A stretch of DNA of 64,000 nucleotides from SUG2458 sp963651465 (GTDB taxonomy: Bacteria; Bacillota_I; Bacilli_A; RFN20; CAG-826), in contig CAVJPS010000012.1 of assembly GCA_963651465.1 (NCBI GenBank), forward strand, positions 106,515-170,514, written 5' to 3'. This document shows positions 56,079-64,000 of this stretch, in pieces. The notes under the pieces were generated by a model. The model had not been told where the DNA came from and searched no databases. It was given only the letters and a program-made list of their open reading frames with translations. Position numbers and translations under genes: made by a program. Each line of letters begins with the position of its first letter. The first letter of the stretch is position 1.

Positions 56079-56104
56079 AAAGGGGTTATCCCCTTTTTCT
56101 TTTT
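56079..56104 (+). terminator. Terminator between secG and rnr
   Basis: AAAGGGG / CCCCTTT stem with T-tract. Confidence 0.82.
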
Positions 56105-56131
56105 CTTATATAATGTAGGTAGGTGATTATT

Positions 56132-58252
56132 ATGCGTGATAATATTTTAAAATATATAAACAAGAATCCATATTGTTCATTTGGAGATTTATGTAGTATT
56201 TATGACGGAAAGAAAAAAGATTTACAATCATTAGTTAATACATTAATTGATGAGGGAGATATTATTGACGATAAAGGATATGTTCTTCCAAGTAATCTAG
56301 GCCTTATTAAAGCAACTATTGTTTCAGTTAAAGAAAGATTTGCTTTTGCAAATATTTACGATAGTGACGAAGATGTTCATATTGATGCTAGTGATATGGA
56401 AAATGCATTACTAGGAGATATAGTTTATTTACAGTATGACGTAAATCGTTTTTATGTATGTAAAATTGTAAAAAGACGTTACAAAGATGTTGTAGGTGAA
56501 GTAGTACTTGAAGGTAAATTTAAAACTGTTAAAGTTAATTCTATTGCGTGTAATAATATAACTTTTCTTTTACCAAACGACACTAATTGTAAAAACGAAG
56601 ATATTGTTTCGGTTAAGATTGAATCTTATCAAGATTTAAAGATAAATGTTTCATTAAATAGTGTATTAGGACAAAAGAACGCCCCATTCATGGATGTTAC
56701 GAGATTAATTCTTGAAAATGATGCACCTATTGAATTTCCTTCTGAAGTAGATGAAGAAGTATTAACTATTCCTCAAAAAGTAAGTAAGGAAGATAAAGAA
56801 GGACGTTTAGATTTAACCAATGAATTTATTGTTACAATTGATGGAGATGATTCTAAAGATTTTGATGATGCTATTTCCATTGAATTACTCCCTAATGATT
56901 CATATAAATTAGGTGTTCATATTGCAGATGTATCTCATTATGTAAAGCCTGACTCACCTTTAGACAAAGAAGCTTTAAATAGAGGTACTTCAATATATGT
57001 AACTGATAGAGTTGTACCTATGCTACCTTTTGCTTTATCAAATGGCATTTGTTCTTTAAATGAAGGTGTCGAAAGATTAACTATATCTTGTATTATGACT
57101 GTTGATAAAAAAGGCTATGTAACTCATAGTGAAATTGTTCCATCAGTTATTAAATCTACCCATCGTTTAACATATAATTTTGTTAATAATGTTATTGCAG
57201 AAAATAATCCTAAAAATCTTTTAGAAAACAAGATTTTAATGTTTAACGAATGTGCAAAACATATTCATGCATTAAGAGAAAAAAGAGGTTCACTTGAACT
57301 TTCAGTTCCTGAAATAAAAATTAAAGTTGACGAAAAAGGATATCCAATTGATATTGTTAAAAAGATTCAAGGACCAGGAGAAAAGCTTATTGAAGACTTT
57401 ATGGTACTTGCAAATGAAGTTGTTGCGTCAACAATTGAAAAACGTGGTCTTCCTATGATTTATCGTATTCACGAAGACCCTGTTGCTAAAAGACTTGCTA
57501 CATTTGCAACTTTCTCAGGACGTTTAGGAATTAAAGCTGCCTTTGATCCTTTAAATGTAACTCCAAAAGAATTACAAACCCATTTAGATAAAATTAATGA
57601 AGGAGAACGTAAAGAAGTAATTAGTGCGACTTTATTAAGATGTTTAGCTAAAGCTCGTTATTCAAGTGATAACAAAGGACATTTTGGGTTAGCATCAAAA
57701 AGTTATACTCATTTTACTTCACCTATCAGACGTTATCCTGATTTAATTGTTCATCGTATAATTCGCCGTTTCTTATTTGAAGAAGATTACAGTAATTTAG
57801 ATGAATTACGTTTACATTTGGATTTCTTAGCTGAAAATACTTCTATGAAAGAAAGACGTGCTATTACTATTGAGCGTGATTGCAATGATATGAAAGGTGC
57901 AGAATTTATGACTTCTCATATTGGTGAAAAATATACTGGCTATATTGATGGATTAACTAATAATGGCATATATGTAGAACTCGAAAATGGATTATCTGGT
58001 TGTATCCGTTTTGAAGATATGAATGATTATTATGTTGTTAATGAATCAAGTTATCAAGCAATTGGTAAACGTAGTCACCATATTTATTCTGTTGGTGATA
58101 AAGTGATGGTACAAGTAATGAAAACTGATAAGCAAAAAGGCACTATTACTTTAGCATTAGTTAGCGCAAAAGAAGAACACGGAAAACGTAAATATATAGA
58201 TTCTCGTACTAAGAGAAAACTTTCTCATAAAAAAGGATATAAAAGATTCTAA
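56132..58252 (+). CDS. rnr: Ribonuclease R
   Basis: The 706-residue 3'-5' exonuclease degrades structured RNA and works with tmRNA in quality control. Domains in order: N-terminal winged helix, two cold-shock domains (residues about 60-190), RNB catalytic domain with DGDDSKDFDDAISIE, HFTSPIRRYPDLIVHR, and a C-terminal S1 domain (YTGYIDGLTNNGIYVEL) with a Lys-rich tail. ATG 56132 is preceded by AGGTAGGTGATT; an in-frame GTG at 56123 is less likely. Confidence 0.95.
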   Translation: MRDNILKYINKNPYCSFGDLCSIYDGKKKDLQSLVNTLIDEGDIIDDKGYVLPSNLGLIKATIVSVKERFAFANIYDSDEDVHIDASDMENALLGDIVYLQYDVNRFYVCKIVKRRYKDVVGEVVLEGKFKTVKVNSIACNNITFLLPNDTNCKNEDIVSVKIESYQDLKINVSLNSVLGQKNAPFMDVTRLILENDAPIEFPSEVDEEVLTIPQKVSKEDKEGRLDLTNEFIVTIDGDDSKDFDDAISIELLPNDSYKLGVHIADVSHYVKPDSPLDKEALNRGTSIYVTDRVVPMLPFALSNGICSLNEGVERLTISCIMTVDKKGYVTHSEIVPSVIKSTHRLTYNFVNNVIAENNPKNLLENKILMFNECAKHIHALREKRGSLELSVPEIKIKVDEKGYPIDIVKKIQGPGEKLIEDFMVLANEVVASTIEKRGLPMIYRIHEDPVAKRLATFATFSGRLGIKAAFDPLNVTPKELQTHLDKINEGERKEVISATLLRCLAKARYSSDNKGHFGLASKSYTHFTSPIRRYPDLIVHRIIRRFLFEEDYSNLDELRLHLDFLAENTSMKERRAITIERDCNDMKGAEFMTSHIGEKYTGYIDGLTNNGIYVELENGLSGCIRFEDMNDYYVVNESSYQAIGKRSHHIYSVGDKVMVQVMKTDKQKGTITLALVSAKEEHGKRKYIDSRTKRKLSHKKGYKRF

Positions 58253-58291
58253 TAATTGCTATAATAATTAAGAATGAAAGGAGTCAAGATT

Positions 58292-58753
58292 ATGAGAGAA
58301 CAAGGAATTAAAGTTATCAACAATAATAAAAAGGCTTCTTTTAATTATTTCTTAAGTGATTTTACGGAAGCTGGAATCGAATTACAAGGAACTGAAATTA
58401 AGTCATTACGTGTTAATGGTTGTTCCTTAAGTGATTCTTATGTTGTTATTAAAAATAATCAAGCATATATTCTTAATATGCATATTTCAGTATATAGACA
58501 AGGTAATATATTTAATCATGAGCCATTACGAACTCGGAAGTTGTTGTTACATAAAAATGAAATAATTAAGATGGCTCAAAAAGTAAAAGAAAAACAATTT
58601 ACTATTGTTCCAACTAAAGTGTATTTTAAAAACGGTTTAGCTAAAGTTGAAATAGCTTTAGCTAAAGGTAAAAAATTATACGATAAAAGAGATACTGAAA
58701 AAGAGCGTGACGTTAAACGTTCTATTGATAAAGCAATGAAAGGCTCATACTAG
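58292..58753 (+). CDS. smpB: SsrA-binding protein SmpB
   Basis: The 153-residue protein binds tmRNA and delivers it to stalled ribosomes. Landmarks are NKKASFNYFLSDFTEAGIEL, GTEIKSLRVNGCSLSDSYV and the C-terminal YDKRDTEKERDVKR. ATG 58292 has AAAGGAG upstream; the in-frame ATG at 58274 does not. No tmRNA gene was found in the window. Confidence 0.96.
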   Translation: MREQGIKVINNNKKASFNYFLSDFTEAGIELQGTEIKSLRVNGCSLSDSYVVIKNNQAYILNMHISVYRQGNIFNHEPLRTRKLLLHKNEIIKMAQKVKEKQFTIVPTKVYFKNGLAKVEIALAKGKKLYDKRDTEKERDVKRSIDKAMKGSY

Positions 58754-58755
58754 AT

Positions 58756-58784
58756 AAAGAAGAAGGATCACTTCTTCTTTTTTT
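58756..58784 (+). terminator. Terminator after smpB
   Basis: AAAGAAGAAG / CTTCTTCTTT, 10-bp stem, then T residues. Confidence 0.88.
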
Positions 58785-58809
58785 ATTCAATTATCTTTTA
58801 TATAAATTC

Positions 58810-59403
58810 CTATTTTTTTATTGAATTATTTTCTTCATTATTTTCAGTAATATCTTCAATTTCGCTAATTGTTTTTCTATCATTATTTATGAATTTGTTT
58901 AAACGAGGGTAAATAACTATTAATAAAACAATATATAAGATTGCAATTGCTAGTGCTGTAATAGTTCTAGCAACAATTGTTGCGTATACGTAAGTAGTAG
59001 GGTATTTCATAATAATTCCATCTAGAATTAACACGACAGTATTAATAACAACTACTAATAAAGAAGTAATAAGTATGGTTACAGAAATAGCTAATGCATT
59101 ACTTTTTTTATTTTTAAATAGTTTAAAGACTAATCCACTTACTAGACCCCAAGCAACAGGAGCAATCATCCATAAAGGAGTAGTAATTGTTAAACCATAT
59201 GTAGTTAATTGAGATAAAAATCCTTCAATTAAACCAGCAAGTCCACCAACTAATGGACCACAAAAAATACCAGCAAAAATAAGTGGTAAAGAATAAAGAG
59301 TAATCTTAGTGAAATCTGTTTTGTAACTCAAATAGTCTAATACTAAGGACATTGCAGCAAGAATTGCAGCAAAACAAATTTGACGAATTGTAATTTTTTT
59401 CAT
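58810..59403 (-). CDS. folT: ECF transporter substrate-binding subunit, probably for folate
   Basis: This 197-residue membrane protein has about six helices and the FolT-family pattern: MKKITIRQICFAAILAAMSLVLDY, then TLYSLPLIFAGIFCGPLVGGLAGLIEG. It would capture folate and pair with an ECF energy-coupling module, which is not in the window. The THF riboswitch upstream supports folate as substrate. The ribosome binding site GGAGG is part of a hairpin. Confidence 0.86.
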   Translation of the reverse strand: MKKITIRQICFAAILAAMSLVLDYLSYKTDFTKITLYSLPLIFAGIFCGPLVGGLAGLIEGFLSQLTTYGLTITTPLWMIAPVAWGLVSGLVFKLFKNKKSNALAISVTILITSLLVVVINTVVLILDGIIMKYPTTYVYATIVARTITALAIAILYIVLLIVIYPRLNKFINNDRKTISEIEDITENNEENNSIKK

Positions 59404-59440
59404 ATAAAAAGAACCTCCATTTATAAGAGGTCCACTTTAA
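59404..59440 (-). promoter_or_regulatory. Hairpin covering the folT ribosome binding site
   Basis: On the minus strand GGACCTC pairs with GAGGTTC (one G-U) across ATAAATG-like loop; the 3' arm contains the GGAGG ribosome binding site of folT (plus-strand CCTCC at 59414-59418). Followed by TTTTT. It can act as the expression platform of the riboswitch, by blocking translation or ending transcription. Confidence 0.68.
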
Positions 59441-59458
59441 AAATGTATAAGCATTTTT

Positions 59459-59567
59459 TTCAGCGGACGCGAATTGTAAATCGCTATAAAGATATAATAG
59501 TCTTTATAATTTGTCTGTACCCAACTTCCCATGGTAGCAGCACTAACGCTTACAAATCTACTCTGAA
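59459..59567 (-). ncRNA. Tetrahydrofolate (THF) riboswitch
   Basis: On the minus strand the sequence reads TTCAGAGTAGAT, then AAGCGTTAGTG, CATGGGAAGTTG, and finally TTTACAATTCGCGTCCGCTGAA. These match the conserved THF riboswitch blocks (GAGUAGAU, GCGUUAAGUG, GGGAuGUcG, AUUGCaUCCGCUC). The closing stem TTCAG/CTGAA and an inner stem TTGTAA/TTACAA are intact. It lies 56 bases upstream of folT. Confidence 0.88.
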
Positions 59568-59606
59568 TAAAATTATTATACAAAATGAATATTTAAATAT
59601 CTATAT

Positions 59607-61880
59607 TTATTCGTACCAATTCAAATTCTTTTTTATTTTTTTTAGTGATAGTTTAGTAATTAAAGAAATAATAACAATTTCGAGTAAATAAATTAGTGTC
59701 ATAAAAATGTAATTATATTTAATAAGATTAGTATTCTTAACATTATAATGAAGAAATTCTACGACTATAAATTTGCTATAAGATTTCATAATAAACGGCG
59801 CTATTATAAAATTAGTTAACATGCTGATTAACAATGGAATTGTAAAGTAGATAATAATTGATAGTATAATGTTTTCCTTCTTATAACCATATGTCCTAAG
59901 TAAAATTATTTGAGTTTTTTTGTAACGAATAATATGAATAAGATCAATAATTGTAATAATTAATGCAATAATTATTATTAAAGCTATTAATGTAAAATTA
60001 ATCCCATTGGATGAAGTAAACATATAATTTAAATCATTAACAGCATACAATTCAGGGTCAATAATATTGTAAATGTTTTGTTTAAAAAATATTTTAAGAT
60101 TATTATAATTGTATTCTATAAATGAAAAACCTTTAACTTTTTCTTTTACCGATATTAGCTTAGTTAAATAATCTGATGTACATAAAACGGAAGCTTCAAT
60201 GTCATCATTATCATATATACCGCATATTTTAAATTCATCACTTAGTTTTCGTAAATCAACTTCTTCATAAAATACTTCATTATCTTTTAAAAAATCAATT
60301 TTTTTAAAATAATCATCGTTTAATTCAATAGAATCTATATTAAAATTCTTAAATTCTTTTTGTAGATAACTTAAGGAAACTATAAATTCGTTATTAGAAT
60401 TAGGCAATGATCCTTTTACAATATTTGGGGTAACGTTTTCAAATGAATCATAATTCATTGTAAAAATACTGTATTTTGGAAAAATAGCAGATTTTTCATA
60501 TTTATATTGATTATATGCAAGTACAACATTTAATGGGCACAATGCATTAGAATAATTAAATCTTTTATGACTATTATGAAATACGACAACTTGTGTATTT
60601 ACTTTATCTTCATCAATAATTCCAACTACTTTATATTCAATACTATTTAAATAATGAAATTCATTATTTCTTTCTGTATAGAATTTAGTAGGAGTGAAAT
60701 CAACAAATGATTTTTTGTAAATTTCTTCATATGCTTTTTTATTTAATAATAATTCGTATTCATTAGATGGTAAAGATCCAGCAATTAATGATTCATTATC
60801 TTTTAAATAACGATAATATTGTCTATTGGTATAATTTATTAGATCATTACTGTTATATAATGGAGAATATGTAACTGGTTTATAATAACATATTTCGTTA
60901 AATCTATTAGTATCTAAATTATACGGAATAGTTGCATTTTCAAATTTTTGATTTGATTTATCTTCTAATAAAATCGGTTTAGAGAGTAAGCCTGATTTAT
61001 CTTCTAACTGTGTAGTTAAATCATATATTAATTGAGCTTTATTAAAACTAATACACGATAAAGATTCACCAGCTAATAACATACTTGCAATTAAAAATAA
61101 TGAGTTTGTTAATTGGAACCAAAATCTTTTACTAAAGAGAGATTTATAAGATTTATGGATTTGTGAGAAATTTTTGCTTTTCGAATTGGTATTTTCTAAC
61201 TTCTTATTGGATGTATCTTCTTTTGTTGATTCAATTTTTTTTGTTTCTTCTAAATCTATTAAATAATCACTATATTGTTTACAATTATCATAGTCATGTG
61301 ATACTAAAATAACTAACTTAGAGATAGATAATTCCTTTAATAAGTTAAATATTATATCACTATTTTCTTCATCTAAATTTCCAGTAATTTCGTCACAAAG
61401 GATTATAGGAGTGTTTCTTAGTAATGCTATAGCTAAGCATACTCTTTGACGTTCTCCACCAGATAAGCTTTTAACTTTTGTTGTAGGTTTAATATTAAGA
61501 TTAACTTTCCTTAAAGCATCGTAAATTTCTTTTTGTGTTGGATTACCATTAATACATGCAATATTAATATTTTGTGTTATAGTTAAGTCCTCTATTAAGA
61601 TATTTTCTTGAAAGCAATAAGAAAAATATCTTGATCTTATTTCATCTAAATTATCTTTATTATAGTCAATTGTTTTTTTTTCTAGAGAATAATTTCCTTT
61701 GTAATCAAGATCTTTTAATCCTAATATATTTAACAAGGTTGATTTACCACATCCGCTTTCACCAAAGATTGCGTAAAAGCCATTGCTTTTAAAAGAAATA
61801 TTAAAATTGTCAAATACAGAGACTTTTTCATCAAAAGAAGAATAAATTTTTGATGAAATATTTAGATTAATCAAGCTCAT
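59607..61880 (-). CDS. ABC transporter, ATPase fused to FtsX/MacB-like permease, second gene
   Basis: The 757-residue protein starts with an ABC ATPase (residues 1-215): GESGCGKSTLLN, LSGGERQRV, CDEITGNLD and VSHD are all intact. One membrane helix follows near residue 260, then an external domain of about 350 residues and three C-terminal helices, the MacB/FtsX layout. Such fusions export peptides or give resistance to them; which one is unknown here. It overlaps the upstream gene by 14 bases. Confidence 0.88.
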   Translation of the reverse strand: MSLINLNISSKIYSSFDEKVSVFDNFNISFKSNGFYAIFGESGCGKSTLLNILGLKDLDYKGNYSLEKKTIDYNKDNLDEIRSRYFSYCFQENILIEDLTITQNINIACINGNPTQKEIYDALRKVNLNIKPTTKVKSLSGGERQRVCLAIALLRNTPIILCDEITGNLDEENSDIIFNLLKELSISKLVILVSHDYDNCKQYSDYLIDLEETKKIESTKEDTSNKKLENTNSKSKNFSQIHKSYKSLFSKRFWFQLTNSLFLIASMLLAGESLSCISFNKAQLIYDLTTQLEDKSGLLSKPILLEDKSNQKFENATIPYNLDTNRFNEICYYKPVTYSPLYNSNDLINYTNRQYYRYLKDNESLIAGSLPSNEYELLLNKKAYEEIYKKSFVDFTPTKFYTERNNEFHYLNSIEYKVVGIIDEDKVNTQVVVFHNSHKRFNYSNALCPLNVVLAYNQYKYEKSAIFPKYSIFTMNYDSFENVTPNIVKGSLPNSNNEFIVSLSYLQKEFKNFNIDSIELNDDYFKKIDFLKDNEVFYEEVDLRKLSDEFKICGIYDNDDIEASVLCTSDYLTKLISVKEKVKGFSFIEYNYNNLKIFFKQNIYNIIDPELYAVNDLNYMFTSSNGINFTLIALIIIIALIITIIDLIHIIRYKKTQIILLRTYGYKKENIILSIIIYFTIPLLISMLTNFIIAPFIMKSYSKFIVVEFLHYNVKNTNLIKYNYIFMTLIYLLEIVIISLITKLSLKKIKKNLNWYE

Positions 61881-63960
61881 ATATTTTTCCTTTCTTAAAG
61901 TAAATTAAACTATTAATAATGTCGTAACTAATGCATAATAGATTAAATATAATCCACATCCAAATATTTATTTCAAATATATAAATACTAGTTAAATCAA
62001 ATATAATAAGCACATTATTTATTGCAAATATAAACAAATAAGTTAAGAATATATTTAATATTAAAATTATTATATTTGAAATACTAAAAAATATAATTTG
62101 TTTTTTTTCTAATTCTTTATAATTATATCCCATATTTAATAGAAGAATATTGTTGTTTTTTTGTGCTTCATTAAACTGTTTTAATGTTTTATGTCTTAGT
62201 AATAGATATAAACCGAAAAGCGCAAATGATAATAATATTAAAACCCAAGAGATTTTATAAAATATCATTTTGACTTGTGACAAAGAATATAGTTGATTAT
62301 TTAAAACATCAATTCCGTAATAAGTTAAATTGTTACTTGTTATTTCTTTACAATAAATATCATCAAAAAAATAATATTTTTTTAAAAACTCTTGAGATTT
62401 TTGATACATATTGTCGTTTAAAACAATAATATTGTTATCATCCGTAACATTTAAAATCCCCACAATTTTTAATTTATTGTTCAAAATATCGCCTAACATA
62501 GGACTATTAACTAAAGCATTTGATGCTTCATTTAATATATTAAATTCTTTATTTAAATACCTATCATTCTTTTCAGTAGAATAGTTTGGAATTAAATCAT
62601 AATTAATTGCTATTTCATTATCTTCTAAAGGTAGTCTTCCATAAATTGCAGAATCAGTATTTTGTGATATAAAGCAATAACTATCTAATTCGATATCAGA
62701 ATTTATATACAATGGTATACTTTTATTAATTTTATTCTCATAATTTTTAAAATAAACGTAATTATTTTCTGTTGATTTACTATAGATACCGGTACAAGAA
62801 TAATTATCAATTAAGTTATTTATTTTGGAGAGGTCATATTTTTTATCATTTGTTATTAAATAGTATAATAAGTCTGAAATTATAAAATCGCCATCATTTG
62901 TTGGCTTGGTTCCTGTAATTAATGTTTCGTTTATTATATTTTCGTTACTCGTTGATAATATTGTATCTTCATGATTAAATAAACTTTCGTTATAGTGACG
63001 GAAATAAGCTACGTTTTCATTATCTAATGTATTAACTACATTTGCCCCGTTATAATAATCATTAAAATTTTCACTATATGTAGCTATGACAAAATCATTA
63101 TTTTGTGCATTTATTTTATTTGCTTTTTTCAAATAATTAAATGTACCAATACTTGCAGAAGTGATACAAAATGAAATCAAAAATGATAAACAAATAGTAG
63201 ATAGAATATAACTTTTAATACCAGATTTAAAAAATATTTCTTTATAGCTACTTTTTCTTTTGGTTAAAGTAATATTATTTTTATTTATCAAATTTTCTGA
63301 AATATTTTTTTCCTTAACAAGTGTTAATTGTTGATTTTGTAATTTCCAAATTACATCACAATAAGTTGATGCTCTTTTTATATCATGTGAGATTATTAAA
63401 ATTAGTTTATCTTTACTTTCTTTTTCTAAAAGTGAAAATATTATTTCGGCATTTTTCTTGTCTTGACTAGAAGTAGGTTCGTCAACGAAAATACATTCTT
63501 TATTTTCAAGTAAAGCTTTACAAATGGCAACTCTTTGCTTTTGGCCACCAGATAATTGTTTGCAAAGTCTATCAAGCAAATTATCAATCATTAAATTTTT
63601 AGTCAATTGGATAAAACGTTCAGTATTAATAATGTTAATGTCTTCTATTAATAAAGTTAAAAATTCTTTTACTGTCATAAAATCAAATGATTGATAATTT
63701 TGATCTATATAAGATATATTCTTAAATAATAACGAATTGAATTCGGATTCTTCAATATTTTTTATATCATTGTCATTAAATAAAATATTACCAGTGTAAT
63801 CTTTATCTCTATTTAAAAGCATCTTAAAAAAGGTAGATTTACCACATCCACTTTCTCCAACCAATGCATAAAATCCGCATTCTTTTGTTTCTATATTAAA
63901 GTTATTAAATAATTCTTTATCATTAAATTTCTTACCTAAATTAATAGTCTTAATCTTCAT
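61867..63960 (-). CDS. ABC transporter, ATPase fused to FtsX/MacB-like permease, first gene
   Basis: The 697-residue paralogue of the next gene has intact GESGCGKSTFFK, LSGGQKQRV, VDEPTSSQD and IISHD. A helix near residue 245-270, an external domain rich in Asn, Asp and Tyr, and C-terminal helices follow. The two proteins probably form a heterodimer. The ATG (63960) has AGGAGA upstream. Sequence from 63961 to 64000 holds no gene start, and a promoter may lie there or beyond. Confidence 0.88.
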   Translation of the reverse strand: MKIKTINLGKKFNDKELFNNFNIETKECGFYALVGESGCGKSTFFKMLLNRDKDYTGNILFNDNDIKNIEESEFNSLLFKNISYIDQNYQSFDFMTVKEFLTLLIEDINIINTERFIQLTKNLMIDNLLDRLCKQLSGGQKQRVAICKALLENKECIFVDEPTSSQDKKNAEIIFSLLEKESKDKLILIISHDIKRASTYCDVIWKLQNQQLTLVKEKNISENLINKNNITLTKRKSSYKEIFFKSGIKSYILSTICLSFLISFCITSASIGTFNYLKKANKINAQNNDFVIATYSENFNDYYNGANVVNTLDNENVAYFRHYNESLFNHEDTILSTSNENIINETLITGTKPTNDGDFIISDLLYYLITNDKKYDLSKINNLIDNYSCTGIYSKSTENNYVYFKNYENKINKSIPLYINSDIELDSYCFISQNTDSAIYGRLPLEDNEIAINYDLIPNYSTEKNDRYLNKEFNILNEASNALVNSPMLGDILNNKLKIVGILNVTDDNNIIVLNDNMYQKSQEFLKKYYFFDDIYCKEITSNNLTYYGIDVLNNQLYSLSQVKMIFYKISWVLILLSFALFGLYLLLRHKTLKQFNEAQKNNNILLLNMGYNYKELEKKQIIFFSISNIIILILNIFLTYLFIFAINNVLIIFDLTSIYIFEINIWMWIIFNLLCISYDIINSLIYFKKGKIYELD

Positions 63961-64000
63961 CTATAAATCTCCTATAAAGTATTGACAACCTTATATATAT

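Noticed and set aside
1..64000. Mollicute genetic code with TGA as Trp
   Set aside because: Trp is coded by TGG throughout, prfB is present, and its frameshift site depends on TGA being a stop.

Overview
The window is about 64 kb of AT-rich DNA from a Gram-positive-type bacterium of the class Bacilli, probably an uncultured gut lineage near Erysipelotrichales or Acholeplasmatales; the exact taxon is inference. Supporting signs are strong GGAGG-type ribosome binding sites, Bacillus-like gene order in three blocks (dnaX-ybaB-recR-tmk-holB-yaaT-rsmI; prfA-prmC-sua5-rpiB; comFA-comFC-csp-secA-prfB, then uvrB and secG-rnr-smpB), and a THF riboswitch ahead of a folT-like gene. TGA is a stop codon here: prfB is present and carries the classic TGA frameshift site, so this is not a code-4 mollicute.

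Layout. 1-2.5 kb: the end of pepT, an unknown membrane protein, and a small graveyard of mobile DNA (a decayed IS3-family transposase tail and a frameshifted BRO-N antirepressor gene). 2.6-15.3 kb: mostly housekeeping and metabolic genes (DEAD-box helicase, flavoprotein, serine dehydratase, TrmH-type methyltransferase, YebC, MgtE, RluA-type pseudouridine synthase), plus a Fur-family regulator flanked by two paralogous RimK-like ATP-grasp genes, the second with an eroded ATP-binding site. 15.5-36.1 kb: the most unusual region. A large EAL-domain protein with an altered metal-binding residue is followed by three tandem secreted proteins with SipW-type signal peptides, then a SipW-like peptidase (S26B, Ser/His), then a long gene run. 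That run encodes a membrane-bound relative of the secreted proteins with a Big-2-like domain, two larger SipW-type secreted proteins, a second SipW-like peptidase, a 92-residue membrane protein, a membrane-anchored McrB-like AAA+ ATPase that shares its N-terminal module with that 92-residue protein, a partner with a weak DUF2357/McrC-like N-terminus, a long coiled coil and an acidic tail, a third SipW-like peptidase, a membrane EAL phosphodiesterase with an intact active site, and a nucleosidase-fold protein lacking the usual catalytic Asp. I read this as a candidate surface-fibre or surface-protein system with three dedicated signal peptidases, an AAA+ motor and c-di-GMP input.

36.2-42.4 kb (minus strand): the replication and recombination operon from dnaX to rsmI. 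42.5-58.8 kb (plus strand): translation termination, competence, Sec secretion, repair and RNA-decay genes. 58.8-64 kb (minus strand): a folT-like ECF transporter subunit behind a THF riboswitch whose downstream hairpin covers the ribosome binding site, and two overlapping ABC transporter genes, each fusing an ATPase to an FtsX/MacB-like permease.

No tRNA, rRNA or CRISPR array was recognised. Functional calls rest on reading motifs by eye; no database search was possible.
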